A DNA stretch of 6,134 nt, from NCBI GenBank assembly GCA_045124015.1, contig JBGVLA010000025.1:1-6134 (forward strand), in the 5' to 3' direction. This document shows positions 1-4,967 of this stretch, in pieces. The stretch's first letter is position 1. Each line of letters starts with the position of its first letter. Under the pieces are notes generated by a model, which was given only the letters and a program-made list of their open reading frames with translations, had not been told where the DNA came from and did no database searches. This DNA is from QALR01 sp045124015 (GTDB taxonomy: Bacteria > Bacillota > Clostridia > Oscillospirales > CAG-272). The translations under genes and the position numbers were made by a program.

Positions 1-443
1 ACAACATAATCTCCGTCGCTTGCGGTGTTTTGCTTGCGGATAACAACGTAGTCGCCTTCGTTCACACCCGCATCGATCATCGAGTCGCCCTTTGCGATCA
101 GCACGAAAAACTCTCCCGTGCCGACTAAACTTTCGGGGAGACGGATATACTCGATGACTTCCTCTGTTTCTTCTTCGCCTTCACCGCAGCGGACGTAACC
201 GAGAACGGGAGCAGAAGCGTGGCGCGATTCCAAATCAATGCGCTTGGTAGAGATCGACTTGCGACCGTTGTATTCAAGCTCGCCGCTTTCTTTAAGCGAG
301 AGCAGATAACGATGCACGGTTGCCAAAGCAATTCCCGTGCCCTCCGCGATCGTTCTCACGGCGGGGATCTCGTTATATTCGTTGTAATACTCGTCGATGA
401 AATCAAGTATCACACCTTTTTTCGATTCGTCTTGTCTTCGCAT
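1..443 (-). CDS. lexA: LexA-family SOS repressor, 3' end cut by window
   Basis: This is an SOS-response transcriptional repressor that cleaves itself when RecA is activated. About 147 codons are visible; the reading frame is open at base 1, so roughly the last quarter of a normal ~200-residue LexA is missing. Residues 1-70 form the winged-helix DNA-binding domain, with the recognition region TGIALATVHRYL near 36-47. The linker leads to GYVRCGEGE (82-90), the usual place of the autocleavage site; here the scissile pair would be Cys86-Gly87 rather than the classical Ala-Gly. GDSMIDAGV (119-127) carries the catalytic Ser121. The catalytic Lys lies beyond the window. The start at 443 is supported by GGAGG four bases upstream and by a consensus promoter. 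The gene is probably autoregulated through the nearby GTTTC-containing sites. The family is certain; the symbol is likely, although a LexA-like paralogue cannot be excluded from a partial sequence. Confidence 0.9.
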   Translation of the reverse strand, partial: MRRQDESKKGVILDFIDEYYNEYNEIPAVRTIAEGTGIALATVHRYLLSLKESGELEYNGRKSISTKRIDLESRHASAPVLGYVRCGEGEEETEEVIEYIRLPESLVGTGEFFVLIAKGDSMIDAGVNEGDYVVIRKQNTASDGDYV

Positions 444-454
444 AACGCCTCCAA

Positions 455-476
455 GAAACAAAATGTTTCAGTATGT
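455..476. promoter_or_regulatory. Candidate LexA operator: palindrome plus GTTTC repeat copy
   Basis: GAAACAAAATGTTTC (455-469) is a perfect inverted repeat (6-bp arms, 3-bp centre) placed just downstream of the lexA -10 box, over the early transcribed region, where a bound repressor would block initiation. Its right arm continues as GTTTCAGTATGT (465-476), which recurs with one change at 531-542. The standard Gram-positive LexA box (GAAC-N4-GTTC type) is not seen near lexA. That this is the operator is an inference from symmetry and placement. Confidence 0.45.
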
Positions 477-482
477 AGAGTT

Positions 483-511
483 ATTATATCACATTATTTT
501 TCCGTTGTCAA
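483..511 (-). promoter_or_regulatory. Sigma-A promoter of lexA
   Basis: Read on the minus strand, TTGACA (511-506) and TATAAT (488-483) are separated by exactly 17 bases, a full consensus match. Transcription would start near 476-477, leaving a short leader of about 33 nt before the lexA start codon. Confidence 0.88.
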
Positions 512-530
512 GAGATTAGTGAAAATATTT

Positions 531-545
531 GTTTCGGTATGTTTC
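531..545. promoter_or_regulatory. Candidate second operator upstream of lexA -35
   Basis: GTTTCGGTATGTTTC contains two directly repeated GTTTC units 10 bp apart. Its first 12 bases match GTTTCAGTATGT at 465-476 with one change. The two copies flank the lexA promoter and lie 66 bp apart, which would suit cooperative or looped repression. It also abuts the T-tract of the terminator of the preceding operon. Confidence 0.35.
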
Positions 546-580
546 AAAAAATATCCCCTCCGCCTATTTGCGAAGGGGAT
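546..580 (-). terminator. Rho-independent terminator of the GT8-acyltransferase operon
   Basis: On the minus strand, ATCCCCTTCGC (580-570), a 6-nt loop and GCGGAGGGGAT (563-553) form an 11-bp stem with one G-U pair. ATTTTTT follows (552-546). The plus strand has no T-run after the stem, so it works for the leftward operon ending at 690. It also separates that operon from lexA. Confidence 0.85.
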
Positions 581-618
581 AAAAATGTTATAATTCAAAC
601 CAATCGAATAATTTAATC

Positions 619-708
619 TTAAGAGTTGGCAGAAGCCTTTTTCTTTATGCAAAAAGCAACTATCAACAAAGCAAACGATAATGCAAGGTTTACAGTTTTG
701 ACTTGCAT
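619..708 (-). CDS. Possible 29-residue single-helix membrane peptide
   Basis: This small reading frame starts at an ATG inside the last codons of the CrtO-type gene and overlaps its stop by 19 nt. It encodes a short N-terminus, a hydrophobic stretch (LALSFALLIVAFC, about residues 8-20) and a lysine-rich tail ending KKKASANS, as a small membrane protein would. A weak purine-rich stretch (GGATGGA) precedes the start. It fills most of the gap between the stop at 690 and the terminator. The same frame is open upstream to about 906, overlapping the real gene, so it may be a chance product. I do not recognise a family. Confidence 0.15.
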   Translation of the reverse strand: MQVKTVNLALSFALLIVAFCIKKKASANS

Positions 709-1259
709 TTTCGTTCCATCCGTACAAGTATTGATTTTAACGTTGGCGTATTGTACCGCAGTACCATCGTAGGCAGAATGTTCAAAAACAAATTCACAAT
801 AGCAACCGGAAGTGCGATTGTATGTGAACATACTCCGGACAATGTAAGCATCGCCATAAAGCCAACCGGGTAGGAAAGTCGGTGTGTTAAAACGCCTTTG
901 TTGCATTCAATGATGAATTTTTCGATGTATTTCGGATTGTCGGGTTCTTTTAGTTCCTTTTTGCTAAAGCCTCCAAGCCCTCCCAGCTCCCATACCTTGT
1001 CTTTCCACAGCCTGACCTTTAGCTTTTTGTACAAAGATTTTTCTTTCTGTGTCACGTGATAAAGTCGATTGTTGACACCAAACCATCGATCCGGCATTTT
1101 GTTGATTGCAATCGCGATAAGACCGTCCAGGGCGAATTGGAGGGCAGTACACCAAATAACAGCTATAATGATATAATACCACGCTGCCGTTTCAAACAAA
1201 ATGTTGATCATTGAGATTATAAGCATGGCAACGCCTATAACTCCAAGATAAAGCTTCAT
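690..1259 (-). CDS. CrtO-type membrane acyltransferase
   Basis: This 189-residue protein resembles glycosyl-4,4'-diaponeurosporenoate acyltransferase (CrtO), which in staphylococci adds a fatty acyl group to the sugar of a glycosylated carotenoid. Visible family features, in order: two N-terminal membrane segments (about 3-23 and 27-53), MPDRWF (55-60), a basic KVRLWKDK (81-88), YIEKFIIE (111-118) followed by His126, a hydrophobic pair of segments (130-165), and RYNTP (168-172). The length suits the family. The start at 1259 forms an ATGA overlap with the stop of the upstream PlsC-type gene, with GGAGG seven bases before it, so the two are translationally coupled. No carotenoid synthase or desaturase gene is visible, so the substrate is open; an acylated glycolipid made with the co-transcribed GT8 enzyme is a reasonable guess. 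I leave the symbol blank because family membership does not prove the carotenoid reaction. Confidence 0.78.
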   Translation of the reverse strand: MKLYLGVIGVAMLIISMINILFETAAWYYIIIAVIWCTALQFALDGLIAIAINKMPDRWFGVNNRLYHVTQKEKSLYKKLKVRLWKDKVWELGGLGGFSKKELKEPDNPKYIEKFIIECNKGVLTHRLSYPVGFMAMLTLSGVCSHTIALPVAIVNLFLNILPTMVLRYNTPTLKSILVRMERKCKSKL

Positions 1260-2098
1260 TTTTCTTCCTCCGTTTCAGCATATACAAGCTTTTTGTCATA
1301 AAATTGCTCGTACACCTGAACCCAAGCATCATAATTCTTCTTTCTCATATCTTCCTTTGCTTCACGAAGCGAAAGTGTCGGATCGGGATAGATGGCAGGC
1401 AATATATGTAATGTATATTCCTGTACGGGGAAGCCGTCGGGATCTATAACGTCGCTATCCTCCATCGTGATAAAGATCGGTACGATAGGTGCTTTGTTAC
1501 GCACTGCGATGGAAAACGCACCATCCTGCATAGGACGTGGCTTTCTGTAATTCCACCACATTCCTTGCTCGGGGTATATTAATATCGTTTCTCCGCGGCG
1601 GAGCAGCTCGGCAAATGCCTTCATAAACTTCACCATGGTTGTTCTTTGGCTCGACAGCGGTAACGTGTTGCAATGACGCATAAACAATCCAAATGGCTTA
1701 GGGGGATTTGTATAGTTTCCCTCACGGATAACCTTATACAGAAGCTTGCCATCCATATGATCTCGAAGCGCCACCCATACCGCATAATTATCACCTACGC
1801 TGAAATGGTTGCAGGTAACAATCCTGCCGCCCTCCACCGCCGTGAAATTCTCAATGCCGCGGACTTCTTTTATAATGAGCTGTTTGTTTGCAATCATTTT
1901 GTCAAAAAATCGCGCACCGAAAATATTGGCTATTTTGTTCTTGATTTTGTTGCTGATTTTTTCGTTCAGATAATCGATCTGATCGGGCATCAAGGGGTAG
2001 GTTTCGGGATCATCCTCTACATCAAGATGCCAAAGCTGCTTTTTCTCAAGGTCTGCTATGCGCCGCAGGAGCTCTAATTTATGTGCTGATTTTTCCAT
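1256..2098 (-). CDS. PlsC-type 1-acylglycerol-3-phosphate acyltransferase family protein
   Basis: This 280-residue lipid acyltransferase belongs to the PlsC/LPLAT superfamily, which transfers an acyl group to a lysolipid or similar acceptor at the membrane. The catalytic NHX4D motif is NHFSVGD (His98, Asp103). A glycine/glutamate block YPEQGMWW (175-182) occupies the place of the EGT/EGTR motif, and APIVPIFI (203-210) matches the late P-containing motif. An extra N-terminal stretch of about 90 charged residues, with no obvious signal peptide, precedes the domain. The start at 2098 has GAGGAC six bases upstream, overlapping the stop of the GT8 gene; the gap between the genes is 10 nt. Its 3' end overlaps the CrtO-type gene by 4 nt. 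It is probably not the housekeeping PlsC, given the company it keeps and the variant motif; the acceptor is unknown. Confidence 0.88.
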   Translation of the reverse strand: MEKSAHKLELLRRIADLEKKQLWHLDVEDDPETYPLMPDQIDYLNEKISNKIKNKIANIFGARFFDKMIANKQLIIKEVRGIENFTAVEGGRIVTCNHFSVGDNYAVWVALRDHMDGKLLYKVIREGNYTNPPKPFGLFMRHCNTLPLSSQRTTMVKFMKAFAELLRRGETILIYPEQGMWWNYRKPRPMQDGAFSIAVRNKAPIVPIFITMEDSDVIDPDGFPVQEYTLHILPAIYPDPTLSLREAKEDMRKKNYDAWVQVYEQFYDKKLVYAETEEEK

Positions 2099-2108
2099 CG
2101 TGCTGTCC

Positions 2109-3035
2109 TCAATTCTTACAAAGCTTTTTTGAAAACGTATTGTCCGATGCTACGATCATGAGCGCGTGTTCAAGAATCTCACGTGCGGTAGCTTCCTTTT
2201 GGGCCCGCTGAGCTTCTCCAAAATTTTGTTTGTTCAGAAGGATCTGTTCGTAAAAAGGGGAACGCTCAGCATAATGCCAAAAATATTCCCCGTCCATAAC
2301 GTCATCGTATTGCCAAGGCTTTTTATAAAGCGCGTAGTGAACGATGTTCTTTTTTCCCTCGCAGGCAAGCGGCATAGGCTCTTTGTTCCAACCGTTCGAA
2401 AGTATCTGTATTTTGTCAAAACACAAATAATTCAAGTATGCTTGATCGGGGTCAAGGAGATCGAAGTCGTGCTCGGTGATAAGACGGACAAACTTTTCTT
2501 CAATCCTGTTTTTGCGAAACTCTGCGAGATTCATCAAAAGAACACCTGCATTCACGTACCCGTCGGGATCAACACCGAGTGCCTCGGCAGCATACGCTCT
2601 GAATTCTTTTGTGTTTTGCACGAATTGCTCGGGACACGCGCCCAAAATGTTGTCGCCAAGTTCTGTATGGTACAGCTCGGATATATCCCCAAGAACAACA
2701 AGATCGCAATCCAAGTATATGACCTTGCAATACTGCGGAAAGAGGGATGCGATAAATAGTCTGTAATACGTAACGATTGAAAAATGATACACATTTTTCA
2801 ACTTTGATTTGATTTTCTCAACGTCGGCGGAGATATCCACGAAATCAATTTTGAATTTCTCTCGTTCGTTTTGTTTGATCTTGTCAATGTTTGATTCGTT
2901 CAAGCCTGTGTTCAAAATAATGATTCTATAATTAAATTCTTTTGATGCATTTGCAATCAAGGATGAAACGGCAACGTCCAAGTAAGGTATGTAGTTGTCG
3001 TCCGTTGAAAAGAAAATCGGAATTTCTTTGTTCAT
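2109..3035 (-). CDS. Family 8 glycosyltransferase
   Basis: This 308-residue retaining glycosyltransferase is of the LgtC/GspA type (CAZy GT8), cytosolic and metal-dependent, usually using a UDP-sugar. Visible motifs: the N-terminal nucleotide-binding strand IPIFFSTDDNYIPYL (5-19), the metal-binding DXD as YLDCD (Asp109, Asp111) followed by LVVLGDI, NAGVLLMNL (162-170), DPDQAYLN (195-202), and the metal-ligand His in IVHYALYKKPW (His233). The last 40 residues are charged and probably helical, and could serve membrane or partner contact. The start at 3035 has AAAGGAG nine bases upstream and a promoter with consensus -10 about 37 bases away, so this is the first gene of the operon. Two acyltransferase genes follow directly, which points to glycolipid rather than exported polysaccharide synthesis; that link is inference from gene order. 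Confidence 0.93.
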   Translation of the reverse strand: MNKEIPIFFSTDDNYIPYLDVAVSSLIANASKEFNYRIIILNTGLNESNIDKIKQNEREKFKIDFVDISADVEKIKSKLKNVYHFSIVTYYRLFIASLFPQYCKVIYLDCDLVVLGDISELYHTELGDNILGACPEQFVQNTKEFRAYAAEALGVDPDGYVNAGVLLMNLAEFRKNRIEEKFVRLITEHDFDLLDPDQAYLNYLCFDKIQILSNGWNKEPMPLACEGKKNIVHYALYKKPWQYDDVMDGEYFWHYAERSPFYEQILLNKQNFGEAQRAQKEATAREILEHALMIVASDNTFSKKLCKN

Positions 3036-3060
3036 GTTTTGGTGCTCCTTTGCTATGATA

Positions 3061-3095
3061 TTTGCCCTTTTATTATATCGACAATTATGGGCAAA
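3061..3095. promoter_or_regulatory. Inverted repeat flanking the -10 box, candidate operator
   Basis: TTTGCCC (3061-3067) and GGGCAAA (3089-3095) are perfect 7-bp inverted arms separated by 21 bp. They bracket the -10 element, and the outer arm touches the -35. The left arm covers the predicted transcription start, so the pair would act as DNA rather than as an RNA hairpin. The arm centres are 28 bp apart, a little under three helical turns. The regulator is unknown. Confidence 0.4.
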
Positions 3096-3100
3096 GGCAA
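3072..3100 (-). promoter_or_regulatory. Promoter of the GT8-PlsC-CrtO operon
   Basis: On the minus strand, TTGCCT (3100-3095, four of six consensus bases) and TATAAT (3077-3072, perfect) are 17 bases apart. The predicted start is near 3065, giving a leader of about 30 nt that carries the AAAGGAG binding site of the GT8 gene. Confidence 0.75.
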
Positions 3101-3141
3101 CCTACACATCTGCAACGCCACTCTATAAATCTTTTTAGCGC

Positions 3142-3180
3142 CGTAGAGAGCCGATTCTACGACTCTCCGAATCGTAGAAT
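3142..3180. repeat. Inverted-repeat element with alternative pairings
   Basis: ATTCTACGA (3154-3162) and TCGTAGAAT (3172-3180) form a perfect 9-bp stem with a 9-nt loop. A competing pairing is possible between CGTAG (3142-3146) and CTACG (3157-3161), and between GAGAG and CTCTC inside the same stretch. It lies between the XRE terminator and the GT8 promoter. There is no T-run, so it is not a standard terminator. It may be a small dispersed palindrome. Confidence 0.4.
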
Positions 3181-3187
3181 TGAAGCG

Positions 3188-3221
3188 AAAAGCCCCGTTT
3201 TTCAAAGAAAACGGGGCTTTT
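3188..3221 (-). terminator. Hairpin terminator after the XRE regulator
   Basis: AAAAGCCCCGTTTT (3188-3201) and AAAACGGGGCTTTT (3208-3221) form a perfect 14-bp stem with a 6-nt loop, 13 bases beyond the stop of the regulator gene. The A/T flanks give a short four-base U-run in both directions, so it could work both ways, but only the leftward gene needs it here. Confidence 0.85.
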
Positions 3222-3234
3222 GGAGTACAAGTCT

Positions 3235-3834
3235 TTACTTTTTGGGTTTACAAATGAGCGACCACAGTACAATAACGATTTGACCGGCAACGCCTAATAA
3301 ATAGATCAAAGCTACATTGAGTCCGAAGTATAAACACGTAATATGTACTGCGGCAAGAATCGACCACATCATCACTGAAATGATATAGTAGTTGTTTCTT
3401 GGGTTGAACCATATTGAATTGAACACGAGCTTTACAATCAGCACAATGGGCAAGGCGTAAACAAAGTAAAGGAATTGAAACGTCATTCCTTTCACAATCA
3501 AGGTTGTGATGATAAATGCGACAATAGCAACGAGCCACGCGCCACTTTCCGCAATATAAGCAATGGGCTTGCGATTATATTGGCGCTTGGGTGCTTCGCT
3601 TTCTTTTACAGGCGCCTCCGTATGATCTGCCTTTATCAAATAATCAACGGTTACTCCAAACACAGCGGCAATATCAACCAATACGGATATGTCGGGAGAA
3701 GATTCCGCTCTTTCCCATTTTGATATTGCTTTGTCGGAATAATTGATTTTTTCAGCCAATTCAAGCTGCGTCATATTGTTCGATTGACGAAGCTCTGATA
3801 TATTCTTGGCAACAATGCTTTTTATATCATTCAT
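3235..3834 (-). CDS. XRE-family regulator with four-helix membrane domain
   Basis: This 199-residue protein has an N-terminal Cro/CI-type helix-turn-helix (about residues 5-68), with MTQLELAEKI (21-30) and DKAISKWERAESSPDI (34-49) typical of the family and VDYLI closing the domain. A charged linker (70-92) is followed by four hydrophobic segments, about 97-115, 119-137, 148-169 and 173-194, and a KPKK tail. DNA binding is therefore tethered to the membrane; such proteins are common in Firmicutes, but their signals are mostly unknown. The start at 3834 has GGAGAA six bases upstream and its own consensus promoter, and a terminator follows the stop, so it forms a single-gene transcript. Directly repeated CAAACTGT sites around its promoter suggest self-regulation. 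The nearest possible targets are the glycolipid operon downstream and the ALDH/YhhN operon upstream; neither is shown. Confidence 0.9.
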   Translation of the reverse strand: MNDIKSIVAKNISELRQSNNMTQLELAEKINYSDKAISKWERAESSPDISVLVDIAAVFGVTVDYLIKADHTEAPVKESEAPKRQYNRKPIAYIAESGAWLVAIVAFIITTLIVKGMTFQFLYFVYALPIVLIVKLVFNSIWFNPRNNYYIISVMMWSILAAVHITCLYFGLNVALIYLLGVAGQIVIVLWSLICKPKK

Positions 3835-3869
3835 TATACTTTCTCCGAGGGGCAGTATTGTATTTGCGA

Positions 3870-3911
3870 CAAACTGTGCTCATATATTATACCACAAAAA
3901 GAGCAAACTGT
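3870..3911. promoter_or_regulatory. Direct repeats CAAACTGT around the XRE promoter
   Basis: CAAACTGT occurs at 3870-3877, near the predicted transcription start, and at 3904-3911, overlapping the -35 box. The two copies are 34 bp apart. This arrangement fits an autoregulatory operator, but an 8-bp match in AT-rich DNA could also be chance. Confidence 0.3.
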
Positions 3912-3914
3912 CAA
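3886..3914 (-). promoter_or_regulatory. Sigma-A promoter of the XRE regulator
   Basis: On the minus strand, TTGACA (3914-3909) and TATAAT (3891-3886) are 17 bases apart, a perfect consensus. The -35 box directly adjoins the stop codon (3917-3915) of the preceding broken phospholipase frame. Confidence 0.88.
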
Positions 3915-4216
3915 TTATACAAGACTCGTTTTCTTCAAAACCATGTTGCTGATCGCACCGAGTCCGAGTGCGAACAATATGCCGCACAAAGAGCAACGTT
4001 TACGAAGGTGGAGGAAAGAGGTGTTATCATTGACACCATGATATCGAATCACTTGTCCAATCTGCTTCGACTTATAGTTCCCACCAAAAGCAGCGCCTGC
4101 CGATACGCCAAGCGCACCGTTAAATTCAATGCCGTTTTCTATCAGCACGTCGATGACACCTGCGGTAAACATTCCGCGCATCGCGCCGCCTTCCATAATT
4201 AACCCTTTTTCTTCAT
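3915..4216 (-). pseudogene. Patatin-like phospholipase, frameshifted and truncated
   Basis: This is the N-terminal piece of a patatin-family lipid hydrolase. EGGAMRGMFTAGVIDVL gives the glycine-rich oxyanion loop, and GVSAG (about 30 codons after the ATG at 4196) carries the nucleophilic serine. Family similarity ends at about 4041, after VIRY; the remaining frame to the stop at 3915 encodes a cysteine-containing stretch and a hydrophobic segment (LCGILFALGLGAIS) that do not belong to patatins. The catalytic Asp and most of the roughly 280-residue family length are gone. At the 5' end, an ATG at 4216 opens as MKKKG and then hits TAA. One extra T in GGTTAATT would restore MKKKGLIMEGG, so a single-base deletion is likely. 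The frame from 4196 could still be translated from AAGGG, but an active enzyme is not expected. Confidence 0.8.
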
Positions 4217-4285
4217 TACACCTATCCTAATATGCGCCAAGCACCGTTCCGAGTGATCCGCGCCGTAAATCGCGTAACGTTTCAT
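4199..4285 (-). other. 28-codon frame between gene fragments
   Basis: A short frame starts MKRYAIYGADHSE two bases after the stop of the preceding fragment, with GAGG upstream, and runs in frame into the original phospholipase start (MKKKG) before its stop. It may be the head of a lost gene that once followed the fragment at 4288-4440, or chance. I do not recognise it. Confidence 0.15.
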
Positions 4286-4287
4286 TC

Positions 4288-4440
4288 TTACTCTACCTCA
4301 ACTACACCGTCAGCCTTTACGGTAATCTTCATTCCGCCCTTCACGTAGCTGAGAAACTCGTCGCCGAGTCCGTCAATAACGGGCATCGTCACGCCGTCAA
4401 CCCAAACGTCAGCCAAAACTGCGCCTGCGGCTGCAAGTGA
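4288..4440 (-). pseudogene. C-terminal fragment of an unrelated enzyme, perhaps a swivel domain
   Basis: From about 4440 to the TAA at 4288, a frame different from that of YhhN encodes about 50 protein-like residues: AAAGAVLADVWVDGV, then MPVIDGLGDEF, then a strand-rich end MKITVKADGVVEVE. The pattern of a small-residue helix, a short hydrophobic strand and a terminal G-x-KITV-x-ADGVVEV strand resembles the end of swivelling domains, such as the small subunit of the aconitase-X/phosphomevalonate dehydratase group or PEP-utilising enzymes. That assignment is weak and made from memory of the pattern. The frame extends upstream to an ATG at 4530 only as a shadow of YhhN. It has no start of its own, so I read it as a gene tail left by a deletion or joining event. 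Confidence 0.45.
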
Positions 4441-4964
4441 ATCAATGTGGTTACGAGAGCTTTTTCTCTGATGAAATTTCCAACCGCTTTGCCGAGCATC
4501 GTTGAGATGATCAATGCATATACAATGCAAACAATGCGGAAGATTGCTACCTCAAAGGTGAGCAACGGGCAGAACAGAAGGAAAATCAGACAACCAAGAA
4601 ACAGAGTTCCGCTAATTGCATAATCGAGCTTTTGCATCTTTTGCATAAAGCAGTATGCCACCACAAAGCAGATATGCCCAAGAGCAAAGGTCGCTGCTCC
4701 GACAATGAAGTCTTTTCCAATCAGATAGTCACCAAGAAATGCAAGTACAAGACCTGCCGACATTCCAATATAAAATTTTGTATTTGGCTGTTTGGTTTTC
4801 AGGACATATCCGAGATTGACCAGTCCGAGGCAGGCAAACAAACCGCTGCAAATGCATTTCAACGTGAAATCGAAGCCATTAGATTGATAGAAATAATTTA
4901 ACACGAAGATCGTGGCAATAATAAGGCTGTTGATTGCCAACATCAGTTTTTGCGTTTTTTTCAT
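4389..4964 (-). CDS. YhhN/TMEM86-family (lysoplasmalogenase-like) membrane protein, altered C-terminus
   Basis: This 191-residue polytopic protein belongs to the YhhN family, whose characterised members hydrolyse the vinyl-ether bond of lysoplasmalogens, releasing a fatty aldehyde. About six hydrophobic segments are seen (roughly 7-24, 34-54, 66-84, 86-107, 115-132, 137-157). Family marks are FLGDYLIG, with Asp79, and FALGHICFVVAY (93-104). The protein follows the family up to AVGNFIREKALVTTLI (ending near 175, base 4440). There the final helix, with its conserved Ser-Asp motif, is replaced by a 16-residue unrelated tail, and a separate gene tail begins in another frame. The second conserved acidic residue is thus absent, and activity is doubtful. 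The start at 4964 has GAGGTGA overlapping the ALDH stop, and the intergenic gap is 3 nt, so the pair is co-transcribed and probably coupled. It could equally be listed as a pseudogene. Confidence 0.75.
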   Translation of the reverse strand: MKKTQKLMLAINSLIIATIFVLNYFYQSNGFDFTLKCICSGLFACLGLVNLGYVLKTKQPNTKFYIGMSAGLVLAFLGDYLIGKDFIVGAATFALGHICFVVAYCFMQKMQKLDYAISGTLFLGCLIFLLFCPLLTFEVAIFRIVCIVYALIISTMLGKAVGNFIREKALVTTLIHLQPQAQFWLTFGLTA

Positions 4965-4967
4965 AAC

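Noticed and set aside
219..593. Plus-strand open frame opposite lexA and its promoter
   Set aside because: It is antisense to a well-supported LexA frame and runs through the lexA promoter and the terminator stem; the translation shows no family features.
690..1259. Calling this operon staphyloxanthin-type carotenoid synthesis
   Set aside because: Only the CrtO-type acyltransferase matches; no phytoene-synthase-like or desaturase-like gene and no CrtQ-type GT2 enzyme is in the window.
1673..2077. Plus-strand open frame of 134 codons
   Set aside because: It lies wholly opposite the PlsC-type gene, with no credible ribosome binding site or recognisable domain.
2166..2759. Plus-strand open frame of 197 codons
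   Set aside because: It is antisense to the GT8 gene, whose motifs are intact; the long frame reflects codon bias on the opposite strand.
3062..3283. Plus-strand 73-codon frame in the gap between the XRE and GT8 genes
   Set aside because: It spans a promoter, a hairpin and a terminator of the opposite strand and has no protein-like pattern.
3858..4202. Plus-strand open frame across the phospholipase fragment
   Set aside because: It is mirrored by clear patatin motifs on the minus strand and runs through the XRE promoter.
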